Shown here piece after piece: positions 25,636-32,786 of a stretch of DNA of 64,000 nt. Position numbers and translations under genes: made by a program. Positions within the stretch are counted from its first letter, which is position 1; every line of letters begins with the position of its first letter. Source of the stretch: Streptomyces lucensis JCM 4490 (GTDB taxonomy: Bacteria > Actinomycetota > Actinomycetes > Streptomycetales > Streptomycetaceae); the NCBI RefSeq assembly GCF_014650035.1, contig NZ_BMUE01000003.1, positions 682,001-746,000 on the forward strand, given 5' to 3'. The notes beneath the pieces were generated by a model. It saw only the letters and a list, made by a program, of their open reading frames with translations, made no database searches and was not told the origin of the DNA.

Positions 25636-26309
25636 AGCCTCTGATCCAGAACGCCGACCCGGTCCCGCACGCGGCGCGCGAGAGCCTGTCGGCACGGGCC
25701 GCCGGCGAACTCGCCGCGCTGGTCGGCCCCGACGCCGCGGTCCCTCCCCCGGCCCGGCCGGACGGCCGCCCGACCCGGCGGGGTTTCCTGATGGCCGCCG
25801 TCGCCACCGGTGCCGCCGTCGCCGTCGGCGGCACCGCCCTCTTCGGGCTCAGGGGGGATCCGGACGGGCCGGGCGGCCGTCCGACCGGACCGGGCGGCGG
25901 CGCCGTCGCCGACGAACCGTACTTCGGCGGCACGGCCGACCTGGAAGGAGCGGCGACCCTGATCGTACGGGCGCGTCTCGGCGCCGGGCACGAGGAGACC
26001 GTCGAGGGCGTCGGCACGACGGTGGCCCCGGCGAAGGTGGTGGCGACCGCCAAGGGCCGGGTGCCCGGCGCCGAGATCCAGGTCTTCTACACGACCCCCG
26101 GATCCGGGCCCGAGACCACCGGGTTCACCGCCGGGCAGGAGTACGTCCTCCTGCTCGAAGAAGGAGCGGGCGGGCGCTACTTCCTGGTGAACACCACGCA
26201 GGGGTGGTACGCCGTCGAGGACGGTGCGGCGGTCCCCGGGAAGGACAACCGCGTGGCCCTGAGCCCGGAGGTGCGCAGGGCGCTCCGGCTCGCGCCCCGG
26301 CACCGGTGA
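25626..26309 (+). CDS. Membrane-anchored partner of the ECF sigma factor, unknown function
   Basis: A 227-aa protein whose start overlaps the sigma gene by 10 bp, so the two are co-translated. Residues 1-50 are cytoplasmic-looking, then 'TRRGFLMAA' (50-58) gives a twin-arginine-like motif running into one hydrophobic helix (about 54-74), and a Gly/Pro linker leads to an outer domain of about 130 residues rich in beta strands ('EEYVLLLEEG'-like 'QEYVLLLEEGAGGRYFLV'). This is the topology of an anti-sigma factor or surface sensor, but the HxxxCxxC zinc motif is absent. Role as sigma regulator is inference from coupling. Confidence 0.75.
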   Translation: MRVKPLIQNADPVPHAARESLSARAAGELAALVGPDAAVPPPARPDGRPTRRGFLMAAVATGAAVAVGGTALFGLRGDPDGPGGRPTGPGGGAVADEPYFGGTADLEGAATLIVRARLGAGHEETVEGVGTTVAPAKVVATAKGRVPGAEIQVFYTTPGSGPETTGFTAGQEYVLLLEEGAGGRYFLVNTTQGWYAVEDGAAVPGKDNRVALSPEVRRALRLAPRHR

Positions 26310-26411
26310 CGCGGCACCACGCCTCACCGCGGACCTCGTGTTGCACCCGGTCTGTCGCGAGATCGACCCCGGCGCGCACACTGGAGCCAGCGCTGGGTAG
26401 AGAGGGTCCCT

Positions 26412-27986
26412 ATGAGGACGATCGAACGCTGGCTCACCTCCCCCTGGCGGCGCTCCACGGCCGCCGCGCTCGCGGGAGCCCTCCCCGTACTCGCGTTCCC
26501 GGCGCCGTCGCTGTGGTGGTTCGCGTACGTCGCTCTGGTCCCGTGGATCCTGCTGGCCCGCTCGGCGCCGACCGGGCGGCGGGCGGCCTGCGACGGCTGG
26601 TGCGGCGGTTTCGGCTTCCTCGTGGCCGTGCACCACTGGCTGCTGCCGAGCCTGCACGTGTTCATCTTCCTGATAGCCGTCCTGATGGGCGCGCTCTGGG
26701 CGCCCTGGGGCTGGCTGGTGCGCCGCTTCCTCGGCGGGGCGCCGTCGCCGGGCCGGAGCGCCGCCGCGCTGCTCGTGCTGCCCTCCGGCTGGCTGACGGT
26801 GGAACTGGTGCGCTCCTGGCAGGGGCTGGGCGGCCCGTGGGGCATGCTGGGCGCCAGCCAGTGGCAGGTCGGCCCGGCGCTGCGGCTGGCCTCGGTCGGC
26901 GGGGTCTGGCTGCTCAGCTTCCTGGTGGTGGCCGTCAACGTGGCGGCGGCCGTCCTGGTGTCCGTGCGCGAGTCGCGCGTGCCGGCCGTGGCCGGCCTGG
27001 TCGCCACGGCGGCGGCGACCACGGCCGCGTGGGCGTGGGCGCCGCACCCGGCCGTCGACGGACGGGTGCGGATCGCGGTCGTCCAGCCGGGGATCGTGGA
27101 CGGCCGGGACAGCGGGGAGAAGCGCTTCGCGCGTGAGGAGCAGCTGACCCGGCGGCTCGCGGGGCGGGACGTCGACCTGATCGTGTGGGGGGAGTCCAGC
27201 GTCGGCTTCGACCTGGGCGACCGGCCCGACCTGGCCCGGCGGATCGCCGCGCTGTCCCGCGCGACCGGCGCGGACGTGCTGGTCAACGTGGACGCCCGCC
27301 GTTCCGACCGGCCGGGCATATACAAGAGCTCGGTACTGGTCGGCCCGGACGGCCCGACCAGGGAGCGGTACGACAAGATGCGGCTGGTCCCCTTCGGCGA
27401 GTACATACCCGCCCGCTCCCTGCTGGGCTGGGCCACCTCGGTGGGCAAGGCGGCCGGCGAGGACCGCAGGCGCGGCACCGAGCAGGTCGTGATGAACGCC
27501 GGCCACGGGCTGCGGATCGGCCCGCTGGTGTGCTTCGAGACGGCGTTCCCGGACATGAGCCGGCACCTCACCGAGGACGGCGCCGACCTCCTGCTCGGCC
27601 AGTCCTCCACCTCCTCCTTCCAGCACAGCTGGGCCCCGGAGCAGCACGCCTCGCTGGCCGCGCTGCGCTCCGCCGAGACCGGGCGCCCGATGGTGCACGC
27701 CACGCTCACCGGTGTCTCGGCGGTGTACGGTCCGGGCGGGCAGCGCCTGGGTCCGTGGCTCGGCACCGGCGCGAGCGCCACCCGCGTGTACGACGTGCCC
27801 CTCGCGCACGGCACCACGCCGTACGTCCGTTACGGCGACTGGCCGGTGCACGGGGCGCTGCTGGTGCTGGCCGCGCTGTGCGCTGCGGAGGGGATGCGGG
27901 CGCTCAGGACGCGCCGGAGCGGTCCTGAGCCGCTCGTACCACCCGCTCGCACAGTTCGTGAGTCGCCAGCGCGTCCCGGGCGCTGA
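26412..27986 (+). CDS. lnt: Apolipoprotein N-acyltransferase
   Basis: A 524-aa membrane enzyme that adds the third acyl chain to the N-terminal Cys of lipoproteins. About seven membrane helices (to residue about 208) precede a nitrilase/carbon-nitrogen hydrolase domain (about 219-480). The catalytic triad is present: Glu261 ('WGESSV'), Lys322 ('DKMRLVPFGEY') and Cys374 ('VCFETAFP'). The window encodes several lipoproteins that could be substrates. The C-terminal 25 residues are Arg/Pro-rich, and the last 83 bp overlap the 3' end of the convergent Gfo/Idh gene. ATG 26412 has 'AGAGAGGG' upstream. Confidence 0.93.
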   Translation: MRTIERWLTSPWRRSTAAALAGALPVLAFPAPSLWWFAYVALVPWILLARSAPTGRRAACDGWCGGFGFLVAVHHWLLPSLHVFIFLIAVLMGALWAPWGWLVRRFLGGAPSPGRSAAALLVLPSGWLTVELVRSWQGLGGPWGMLGASQWQVGPALRLASVGGVWLLSFLVVAVNVAAAVLVSVRESRVPAVAGLVATAAATTAAWAWAPHPAVDGRVRIAVVQPGIVDGRDSGEKRFAREEQLTRRLAGRDVDLIVWGESSVGFDLGDRPDLARRIAALSRATGADVLVNVDARRSDRPGIYKSSVLVGPDGPTRERYDKMRLVPFGEYIPARSLLGWATSVGKAAGEDRRRGTEQVVMNAGHGLRIGPLVCFETAFPDMSRHLTEDGADLLLGQSSTSSFQHSWAPEQHASLAALRSAETGRPMVHATLTGVSAVYGPGGQRLGPWLGTGASATRVYDVPLAHGTTPYVRYGDWPVHGALLVLAALCAAEGMRALRTRRSGPEPLVPPARTVRESPARPGR

Positions 27987-28815
27987 GCACCTTCCCGGCG
28001 CGCACGGCGTCGAGGAAGGCGAGGACCGCCTGCTCGATGCCGCGCTGCCGGGCCACCGGCACCCAGTCGCCGCGCCGGCGCACCGTCGGCTGCCCCTTGT
28101 GGTCGACGACCTCGGCGAGGTTGAGCACCTGGCGCTTGGTGTCCTGCCCCGAGACCTCCAGGATCTCCTCCGCCGAGCCGCTGAGCCGGTTCATCACGCC
28201 GAGCGCGGTGAAGCCGTCCCCGCCGAGCTGGAGCACGACGTGGTGGAGCAGTCCGTCCTGGACGCGGGCGCGCACGGTCACGTCGTCGACGGGCCCCGGC
28301 ACGAGGAAGCGCAGGGTGTCGACGACGTGGATGAAGTCGTCCAGGATCATGGAGCGCGGTTCCTCGGGCAGCCCGATCCGGTTCTTCTGCATGAGGATCA
28401 GCTCGCGCGGGTGGTCCAGGCACTGGGCGTATGCGGGCGCGTAGCGCCGGTTGAAGCCGACGGCCAGGGAGACGCCGTGCTGCTCGGCAAGGCGCACCAG
28501 CCGCTCGGAGTCGGCGAGTTCGTGGGCGAGGGGCTTGTCCACGTAGGTGGGTACGCCCGCCTCCAGCAGCCGGGTGACGATCTCGGGGTGGGCGACGGTC
28601 GGCGCGTGCACGAAGGCGGCGTCGAGCCCGGCGGCGATCAGCGACTCCAGGCTGGTGTGCCGCTGTTCCTCGGGCAGGTGGAGGGTGTCCGCGACCCGGT
28701 GCAGGGTCGCCGGCGTGCGGGTCTGCACGTGCAGGTCGACGCCCGGCAGCGTGCCCAGCACCGGCAGGTACGCCTTCCGCGCGATGTCCCCGAGTCCGAT
28801 GCAGCCGACCTTCAC
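27904..28815 (-). CDS. Gfo/Idh/MocA family NAD(P)-dependent oxidoreductase
   Basis: A 303-aa two-domain dehydrogenase of the glucose-fructose oxidoreductase/inositol dehydrogenase family. The Rossmann loop is 'VGCIGLGDIARKAYL' (3-17); the cofactor-end 'EKP'-type motif reads 'YVDKPLAHE', in which Lys is the conserved catalytic residue. 'GFNRRYAPAY' and 'ILDDFIHVVDTLRFLV' follow in the substrate domain (the latter holding the Asp/His pair). The substrate is probably a sugar, inositol or biliverdin-like compound; not resolvable here. The GTG start at 28815 has GGGGAG upstream. Only 10 bp separate it from the upstream monooxygenase, so they are probably one transcript. Confidence 0.88.
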   Translation of the reverse strand: MKVGCIGLGDIARKAYLPVLGTLPGVDLHVQTRTPATLHRVADTLHLPEEQRHTSLESLIAAGLDAAFVHAPTVAHPEIVTRLLEAGVPTYVDKPLAHELADSERLVRLAEQHGVSLAVGFNRRYAPAYAQCLDHPRELILMQKNRIGLPEEPRSMILDDFIHVVDTLRFLVPGPVDDVTVRARVQDGLLHHVVLQLGGDGFTALGVMNRLSGSAEEILEVSGQDTKRQVLNLAEVVDHKGQPTVRRRGDWVPVARQRGIEQAVLAFLDAVRAGKVLSARDALATHELCERVVRAAQDRSGAS

Positions 28816-28825
28816 GTGCTCTCCC

Positions 28826-30004
28826 CTACCGCTGCTCGCCCGCGTGCTCCTTCCCGGAAGCATAAGGGGGCCGCCAGTCGGCGATGCCGTCGAAGCCCCG
28901 CAGGAACAGGGCGGGCCCGGCCTTGGACAGGGCCGCGACGGCGGTGTCGCGCAGGGCGACGGCGGCGCGGTTGCCGGCCATGTTGAGGCGGGCGACCCGG
29001 ACGGCCCGGCGGGCGACGGCCGTCGTGCGCGCGAGCCGGGCGCCGGTGTAGGCGGGGAGATCGCGGCTGTGGTGGGCGAGGACGACCGCGTCCTCGATGG
29101 CCTGGTTGCCGCCCTGGCCGAGGGTGGGCGGCATCGCGTGGGCGGCGTCGCCGAGGAGGGCGACGCGACCGCGGTGGTAGGCGGGCAGGGGCTCGGCGAT
29201 GTGGTGGACGTCGTGCCGGAGCACGTCCGCGGGGCGGGCGGCGGCGAGGACGGCGGGGACCGGGTCGTGCCAGTGGCCGTACCGGCGCAGCAGCTCGGCC
29301 TTCTCGTCGTCCGGTGCCCGCTCCCCCGCCGGGGTCCTGGCCGCCGCGTAGGCGTAGACGCGGCCGTCCTTCAGGGGGTGCGTGCCCCAGATGTGGCCGC
29401 GGCCCCAGGTCTCGTGCGAGGCGAACTCCACGCCGGGCACCGGGATCAGGACGCGCCAGGTGGTGAACCCCGCGTACACGGCCCCGGGGTGGGCGGGGAA
29501 CAGGGCGGTGCGGGCGCGCGAGTTGACGCCGTCCGCGCCCACCACCAGCTCCGCTTCCAGCTCCCCCTCCGCGGTGGTCACCCGGGCGGGCCGGGCCCTG
29601 CCGCCGGGGTCGGTGACGGACGCGGCGGCCGCGGTGCGGACGGTGCCGGCCGGGAGCAGCGCGGCGAGCCGGTCGACGAGCGTGGCCCGGGCCAGCAGTA
29701 CCAGCGGGCCGCCGAAGCGGGCGGCGGCGGCCGCGGCGCTGGTACGGACGAGCCAGCGGCCGGCCGGGGTGCGCAGCCCCCCGTCGCCCTGCCAGGCGGC
29801 GAGATCGCGGATCTCGTCGCCGACGCCGAGGACGTCCAGGGCGCGCAGGGCGTTCGGGGCGAGCGAGATGGCCGCCCCGACGGGTTCCAGCGAGGGCGCC
29901 CGCTCCAGCACCGTCACCTCCCAGCCCTGCCGGTCCAGGGCGGCGGCCGCGGCCAGGCCGCCGATCCCGCCGCCGATGACGATCGCACGTACCCGTCGTG
30001 TCAC
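28826..30004 (-). CDS. FAD-dependent monooxygenase (PHBH/aromatic hydroxylase type)
   Basis: A 392-aa class A flavoprotein monooxygenase, which uses NAD(P)H and O2 to hydroxylate an organic, usually aromatic substrate. FAD loop 'AIVIGGGIGGLAAAAALDRQG' (about 8-28, partly), then 'LVVGADGVNSRAR' (the DG fingerprint) and 'VALLGDAAHAMPPTLGQGGNQAIEDA' in part, the GD motif binding FAD ribitol. The GTG at 30004 has GGAGGGG upstream; the frame extends to 30232 only as antisense to the tetR gene. Divergent from a TetR regulator across a 73-bp gap with two operator-like palindromes, so it is almost certainly repressed by it. Confidence 0.9.
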   Translation of the reverse strand: MTRRVRAIVIGGGIGGLAAAAALDRQGWEVTVLERAPSLEPVGAAISLAPNALRALDVLGVGDEIRDLAAWQGDGGLRTPAGRWLVRTSAAAAAARFGGPLVLLARATLVDRLAALLPAGTVRTAAAASVTDPGGRARPARVTTAEGELEAELVVGADGVNSRARTALFPAHPGAVYAGFTTWRVLIPVPGVEFASHETWGRGHIWGTHPLKDGRVYAYAAARTPAGERAPDDEKAELLRRYGHWHDPVPAVLAAARPADVLRHDVHHIAEPLPAYHRGRVALLGDAAHAMPPTLGQGGNQAIEDAVVLAHHSRDLPAYTGARLARTTAVARRAVRVARLNMAGNRAAVALRDTAVAALSKAGPALFLRGFDGIADWRPPYASGKEHAGEQR

Positions 30005-30017
30005 GACCCCTCCAGTG

Positions 30018-30057
30018 ACTACACCTGTAGTGGACGTGAGCCTACTACAACCGTAGT
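30018..30057. promoter_or_regulatory. Twin TetR-type operators
   Basis: Two palindromes lie 26 bp apart centre to centre in the 73-bp divergent region: ACTACACCTGTAGT (30018-30031; 6-bp perfect arms) and ACTACAACCGTAGT (30044-30057; 5-bp perfect arms). Same half-site (ACTAC) in both. Position between the monooxygenase and tetR starts suits repression of both. Confidence 0.8.
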
Positions 30058-30077
30058 GAGCTGGATAGGCTCGTCGT

Positions 30078-30668
30078 ATGTCCGTACGCACCCCCGGCGC
30101 CTCCCGCGCCGATCTCGTGGCCGACGCCGCCCTGGCCCTGCTCGCCGAGCGCGGCATGCGCGGGCTCACCCACCGGGCGGTGGACGAGACGGCCGGCCTG
30201 CCCCCGGGCTCGACGTCGAACGTGGCCCGCACCCGGCAGGCGCTGCTCGAACTCGCGGTGCGGCGGCACGCCGAGCGGGAGGCGCGGGTGCTGGCGCTGG
30301 GAGAGATGCCGGATCCGGGCGACGGACTCGACGCGCTCGCCGAGGGAGTGGCTCGCGCGGTCCACCGCCTGCTGACCCACGACCGCGCCCTGCTGATCGC
30401 CCGCTACGAATTGGCCCTGGAGGCCACCCGGCGCCCGGAACTGCGGGCCTTCTACGACCGGGCGGGCGCAGTGTTCAAGGAAGAGCTGGCCGTGATGCTC
30501 ACGGCCGCGGGCTCCGCCTGCCCGGGCCGGCACGTACTGTCCCTGGTGGCGTGGGCGGACGGACTGATGTTCTCCTGCGCGGCCGGTTCGTTCAGCACGG
30601 AGGTCCCGGGCCCGGAGGACATCCGCGCGGGGCTGCGGGAACTGCTGGCGGGCCTGCTGGGTAGGTGA
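30078..30668 (+). CDS. TetR/AcrR-family transcriptional regulator
   Basis: A 196-aa repressor. N-terminal HTH: 'ADLVADAALALLAERGMRGLTHRAVDETAGL' (partly quoted, about 11-41) and 'PPGSTSNVARTRQALLE', where the usual YYHF is replaced by 'STSNVARTR', as in the branch with longer recognition loops. The C-terminal ligand domain is all-helical and hydrophobic ('HVLSLVAWADGLMFSCAAG'). It most likely represses itself and the divergent FAD monooxygenase through the twin ACTAC palindromes; the inducer is probably the monooxygenase substrate (inference). Confidence 0.9.
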   Translation: MSVRTPGASRADLVADAALALLAERGMRGLTHRAVDETAGLPPGSTSNVARTRQALLELAVRRHAEREARVLALGEMPDPGDGLDALAEGVARAVHRLLTHDRALLIARYELALEATRRPELRAFYDRAGAVFKEELAVMLTAAGSACPGRHVLSLVAWADGLMFSCAAGSFSTEVPGPEDIRAGLRELLAGLLGR

Positions 30669-30858
30669 GGACGCGTGGCGGCGGCCGCGACGGCCGGACG
30701 AGGACGCGGGCACGACGGCCTGGGCCGCGGCCCGGGCGGCCGGCCGTCAGCCCCGGTACCCCGGCATCCCTCGCACGGGGCATGAGTTCACCCGGGCGGG
30801 GGCGTCAACCTCCGCTCCGTGCTGCCAAGCCCGGGGTCGAACCAGCAGAGTTGCGCGA

Positions 30859-31323
30859 GTGCATCGATCGACCACCACCGCAGCCCTCCTGGTCACCGTG
30901 ACCCTCTCTGCCCTCTCCGGCTGTATGACGGTCGCGGGGTCGGCAGTACCCGGTTCCCCGCCGGACACGGCGCCGTCACGGCCGTCGGCACCCCGGCCGG
31001 ACGGCAGCGGGCGGCCCCGGGTGGTGCAGGCGCCGGCCCGGGAGGCGCTGGAGCTGGCCGGACCGTCCCAGCCGCAGCAGCCCGCCGCGCCGGCCGCACC
31101 GGACCGGGCGGCGGGCGCACCGCCGCAGGCGAACCGGCAGCCGCCCGCTCCCCCGCGAGCCCGGTCCTACCCGAACAGCCCGCGGCGGTCGCACGTCGGC
31201 GTCCCGGACTTCGCGCAGCCGGGCGCGAAGGCCCCGGACGTGTGCGCCATCGGCAAGCAGTACGGCGGCTGGGGCGTCGGCAGCCCCGAGTCGCTGATCT
31301 GCGGACAGGCCTACGGCCACTGA
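30859..31323 (+). CDS. Pro/Ala-rich secreted lipoprotein, unknown function
   Basis: A 154-aa protein with a lipoprotein signal: a short basic head, hydrophobic core 'TAALLVTVTLSALSG' and lipobox Leu-Ser-Gly-Cys with Cys22. Residues 25-105 are low-complexity Pro/Ala/Gln. The last 45 residues ('GVPDFAQPGAKAPDVCAIGKQ', partly) include two cysteines (in 'PDVCAIG' and 'SLICGQ') that could pair, and a short Gly/Tyr-rich C-terminus; this C-terminal segment recurs in actinobacterial proteins. Start GTG 30859. It stands alone on its strand; the 190-bp gap upstream holds no other gene. Confidence 0.75.
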   Translation: MHRSTTTAALLVTVTLSALSGCMTVAGSAVPGSPPDTAPSRPSAPRPDGSGRPRVVQAPAREALELAGPSQPQQPAAPAAPDRAAGAPPQANRQPPAPPRARSYPNSPRRSHVGVPDFAQPGAKAPDVCAIGKQYGGWGVGSPESLICGQAYGH

Positions 31324-31384
31324 CGCTCCGGCCTCGCGGCGTTTCCGCCGAGCCACGCCCGTGCCAGGACCTGGCGGAAACGGC

Positions 31385-31900
31385 CTAGCTCGGCCGCTGC
31401 CGCGGAGGCCCCCAGCTGTCGCCGTCCGGGGCGCCCTGCCCCTCCAGCCGCCGCTCCAGGCGGCGGATCGCGGCCCGGACACCGTCGCCGTAGCCGTCGT
31501 CGGGCAGGTCGCCCGCGGCGGTACGGGCCCGGCGCAGATGGCTGCGGGCGGCCTCGGCGCGGTCCAGTTTGACGTAGTCGGCGGCCAGGTTCAGGTGCAG
31601 GGACGGGAGGAAGCCGCGGACGCTCGGCGGGGCGCCGTCGCGGCCGCCGGCCAGTTCCTCGGCGGCCGACAACGCCCTCAGGTCCCAGGCGAGTTCGTCC
31701 GCCGGCTCGTCCTGGGTGTCGGCGAGGTAGTGGGCGAGGGTGCACCGGTGCAGCGGGTCGCCGTGCTCGCCGAGCTCCGCCCACAGATCCAGGAAGCGGC
31801 TGCGGGCCTCCTCGCGGTCGCCGCCGTGGTGCAGCATGACGACCTGGCCGATCCGCGTCAGCACGGCGTCCGGCGCCGCCTGCTCCTGTCGCTCCGCCAC
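31385..31900 (-). CDS. TPR-like helical protein, unknown function
   Basis: A 171-aa protein made of alternating helices, e.g. 'AVLTRIGQVVMLHHGGDREEARSRFLDLWAEL' (partly) and 'SLHLNLAADYVKLDRAEAARSHLRRARTAAG' in part, where the Ala/Tyr/Ala spacing matches tetratricopeptide repeats. Such proteins hold other proteins rather than catalyse. The GTG at 31900 has GGAGG upstream. The Gly/Asp/Arg-rich tail after residue 150 looks unstructured. No partner is apparent; the next gene on the strand (ung) lies upstream. Confidence 0.75.
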   Translation of the reverse strand: MAERQEQAAPDAVLTRIGQVVMLHHGGDREEARSRFLDLWAELGEHGDPLHRCTLAHYLADTQDEPADELAWDLRALSAAEELAGGRDGAPPSVRGFLPSLHLNLAADYVKLDRAEAARSHLRRARTAAGDLPDDGYGDGVRAAIRRLERRLEGQGAPDGDSWGPPRQRPS

Positions 31901-32007
31901 CGCGTCCTCCGGCCGTCGTCAGCTGTCCGCTTCCGACGCTATCCGGCACCGCCGGGATTCCGGGTCAGGCGGCCCCGCACGGCACGGCGCCGCCCGCCGG
32001 CCGGGGG

Positions 32008-32691
32008 TCAGCCCAGATCGGGGATGCGCCAGTCGACGGGCTCGTGGCCCTGCAGGGCGATCGCCTCGTTGATCTGGGTGAAGGGGCGGGAGCCGAAGAA
32101 CTTCTTGGCGGACAGCGGCGAGGGGTGGGCGCCCTTGACCACCACGTGCCGGGTCTCGTCGATCAGCGGGAGCTTCTTCTGCGCGTAGTTGCCCCACAGG
32201 ACGAAGACCGCCGGGTCCGGCCGGGAGGCCACCGCGCGGATCACCGCGTCCGTGAACTTCTCCCAGCCCTTGCCCTTGTGCGAGTTGGCCTCGCCGGCCC
32301 GGACGGTGAGCACCGCGTTGAGCAGCAGCACGCCCTGCTCGGCCCACGGCATCAGGTAGCCGTTGTCCGGGACCGGCAGGCCCAGCTCCTGCTGCATCTC
32401 CTTGTAGATGTTCCGCAGGGAGGGCGGGGTCCGCACGCCCGGCCGGACCGAGAAGCACAGGCCGTGGCCCTGGCCCTCGCCGTGGTACGGGTCCTGGCCG
32501 AGGACCAGCACCTTGACCTTGTCGTACGGTGTCGCGTCCAGCGCCGCGAAGACCTCCTCGCGCGGCGGGTAGACGGGACCCTTCGCCCGCTCCTCCTCGA
32601 CGAACTCCGTCAGCTCCTTGAAGTAGGGCTGCTGCAGCTCGTCGCCCAGAACCCCGCGCCAGGACTCGGGCAGCATGGCGATGTCGGTCAC
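32008..32691 (-). CDS. ung: Uracil-DNA glycosylase
   Basis: A 227-aa family-1 UDG that removes uracil from DNA, starting base excision repair. The water-activating loop GQDPYH (65-70, Asp67 catalytic), the 'GLCFSV' uracil-stacking Phe (about 77-82), the 'LLLNAVLTV' Asn loop and the leucine/minor-groove loop HPSPLS (189-194, His189) are all intact. Length is normal for the family. GTG start at 32691 (a Met five codons further in is an alternative). It is followed, same strand, by a TPR-like protein after 107 bp. Confidence 0.97.
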   Translation of the reverse strand: MTDIAMLPESWRGVLGDELQQPYFKELTEFVEEERAKGPVYPPREEVFAALDATPYDKVKVLVLGQDPYHGEGQGHGLCFSVRPGVRTPPSLRNIYKEMQQELGLPVPDNGYLMPWAEQGVLLLNAVLTVRAGEANSHKGKGWEKFTDAVIRAVASRPDPAVFVLWGNYAQKKLPLIDETRHVVVKGAHPSPLSAKKFFGSRPFTQINEAIALQGHEPVDWRIPDLG

Positions 32692-32764
32692 GTCAACGTC
32701 CTCACGATGTCGATCAATTGCGGCGTGCGGTCACTCCCTCCAGAACCTACAGGCGACCACTGAC

Positions 32765-32786
32765 AACCGCCGCCGCGCGGGCGGTT
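32765..32786 (-). terminator. Hairpin after the peptide-binding lipoprotein
   Basis: 7-bp perfect stem (32765-32771 and 32780-32786) with an 8-nt loop, abutting the stop codon of the lipoprotein gene. Confidence 0.5.
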
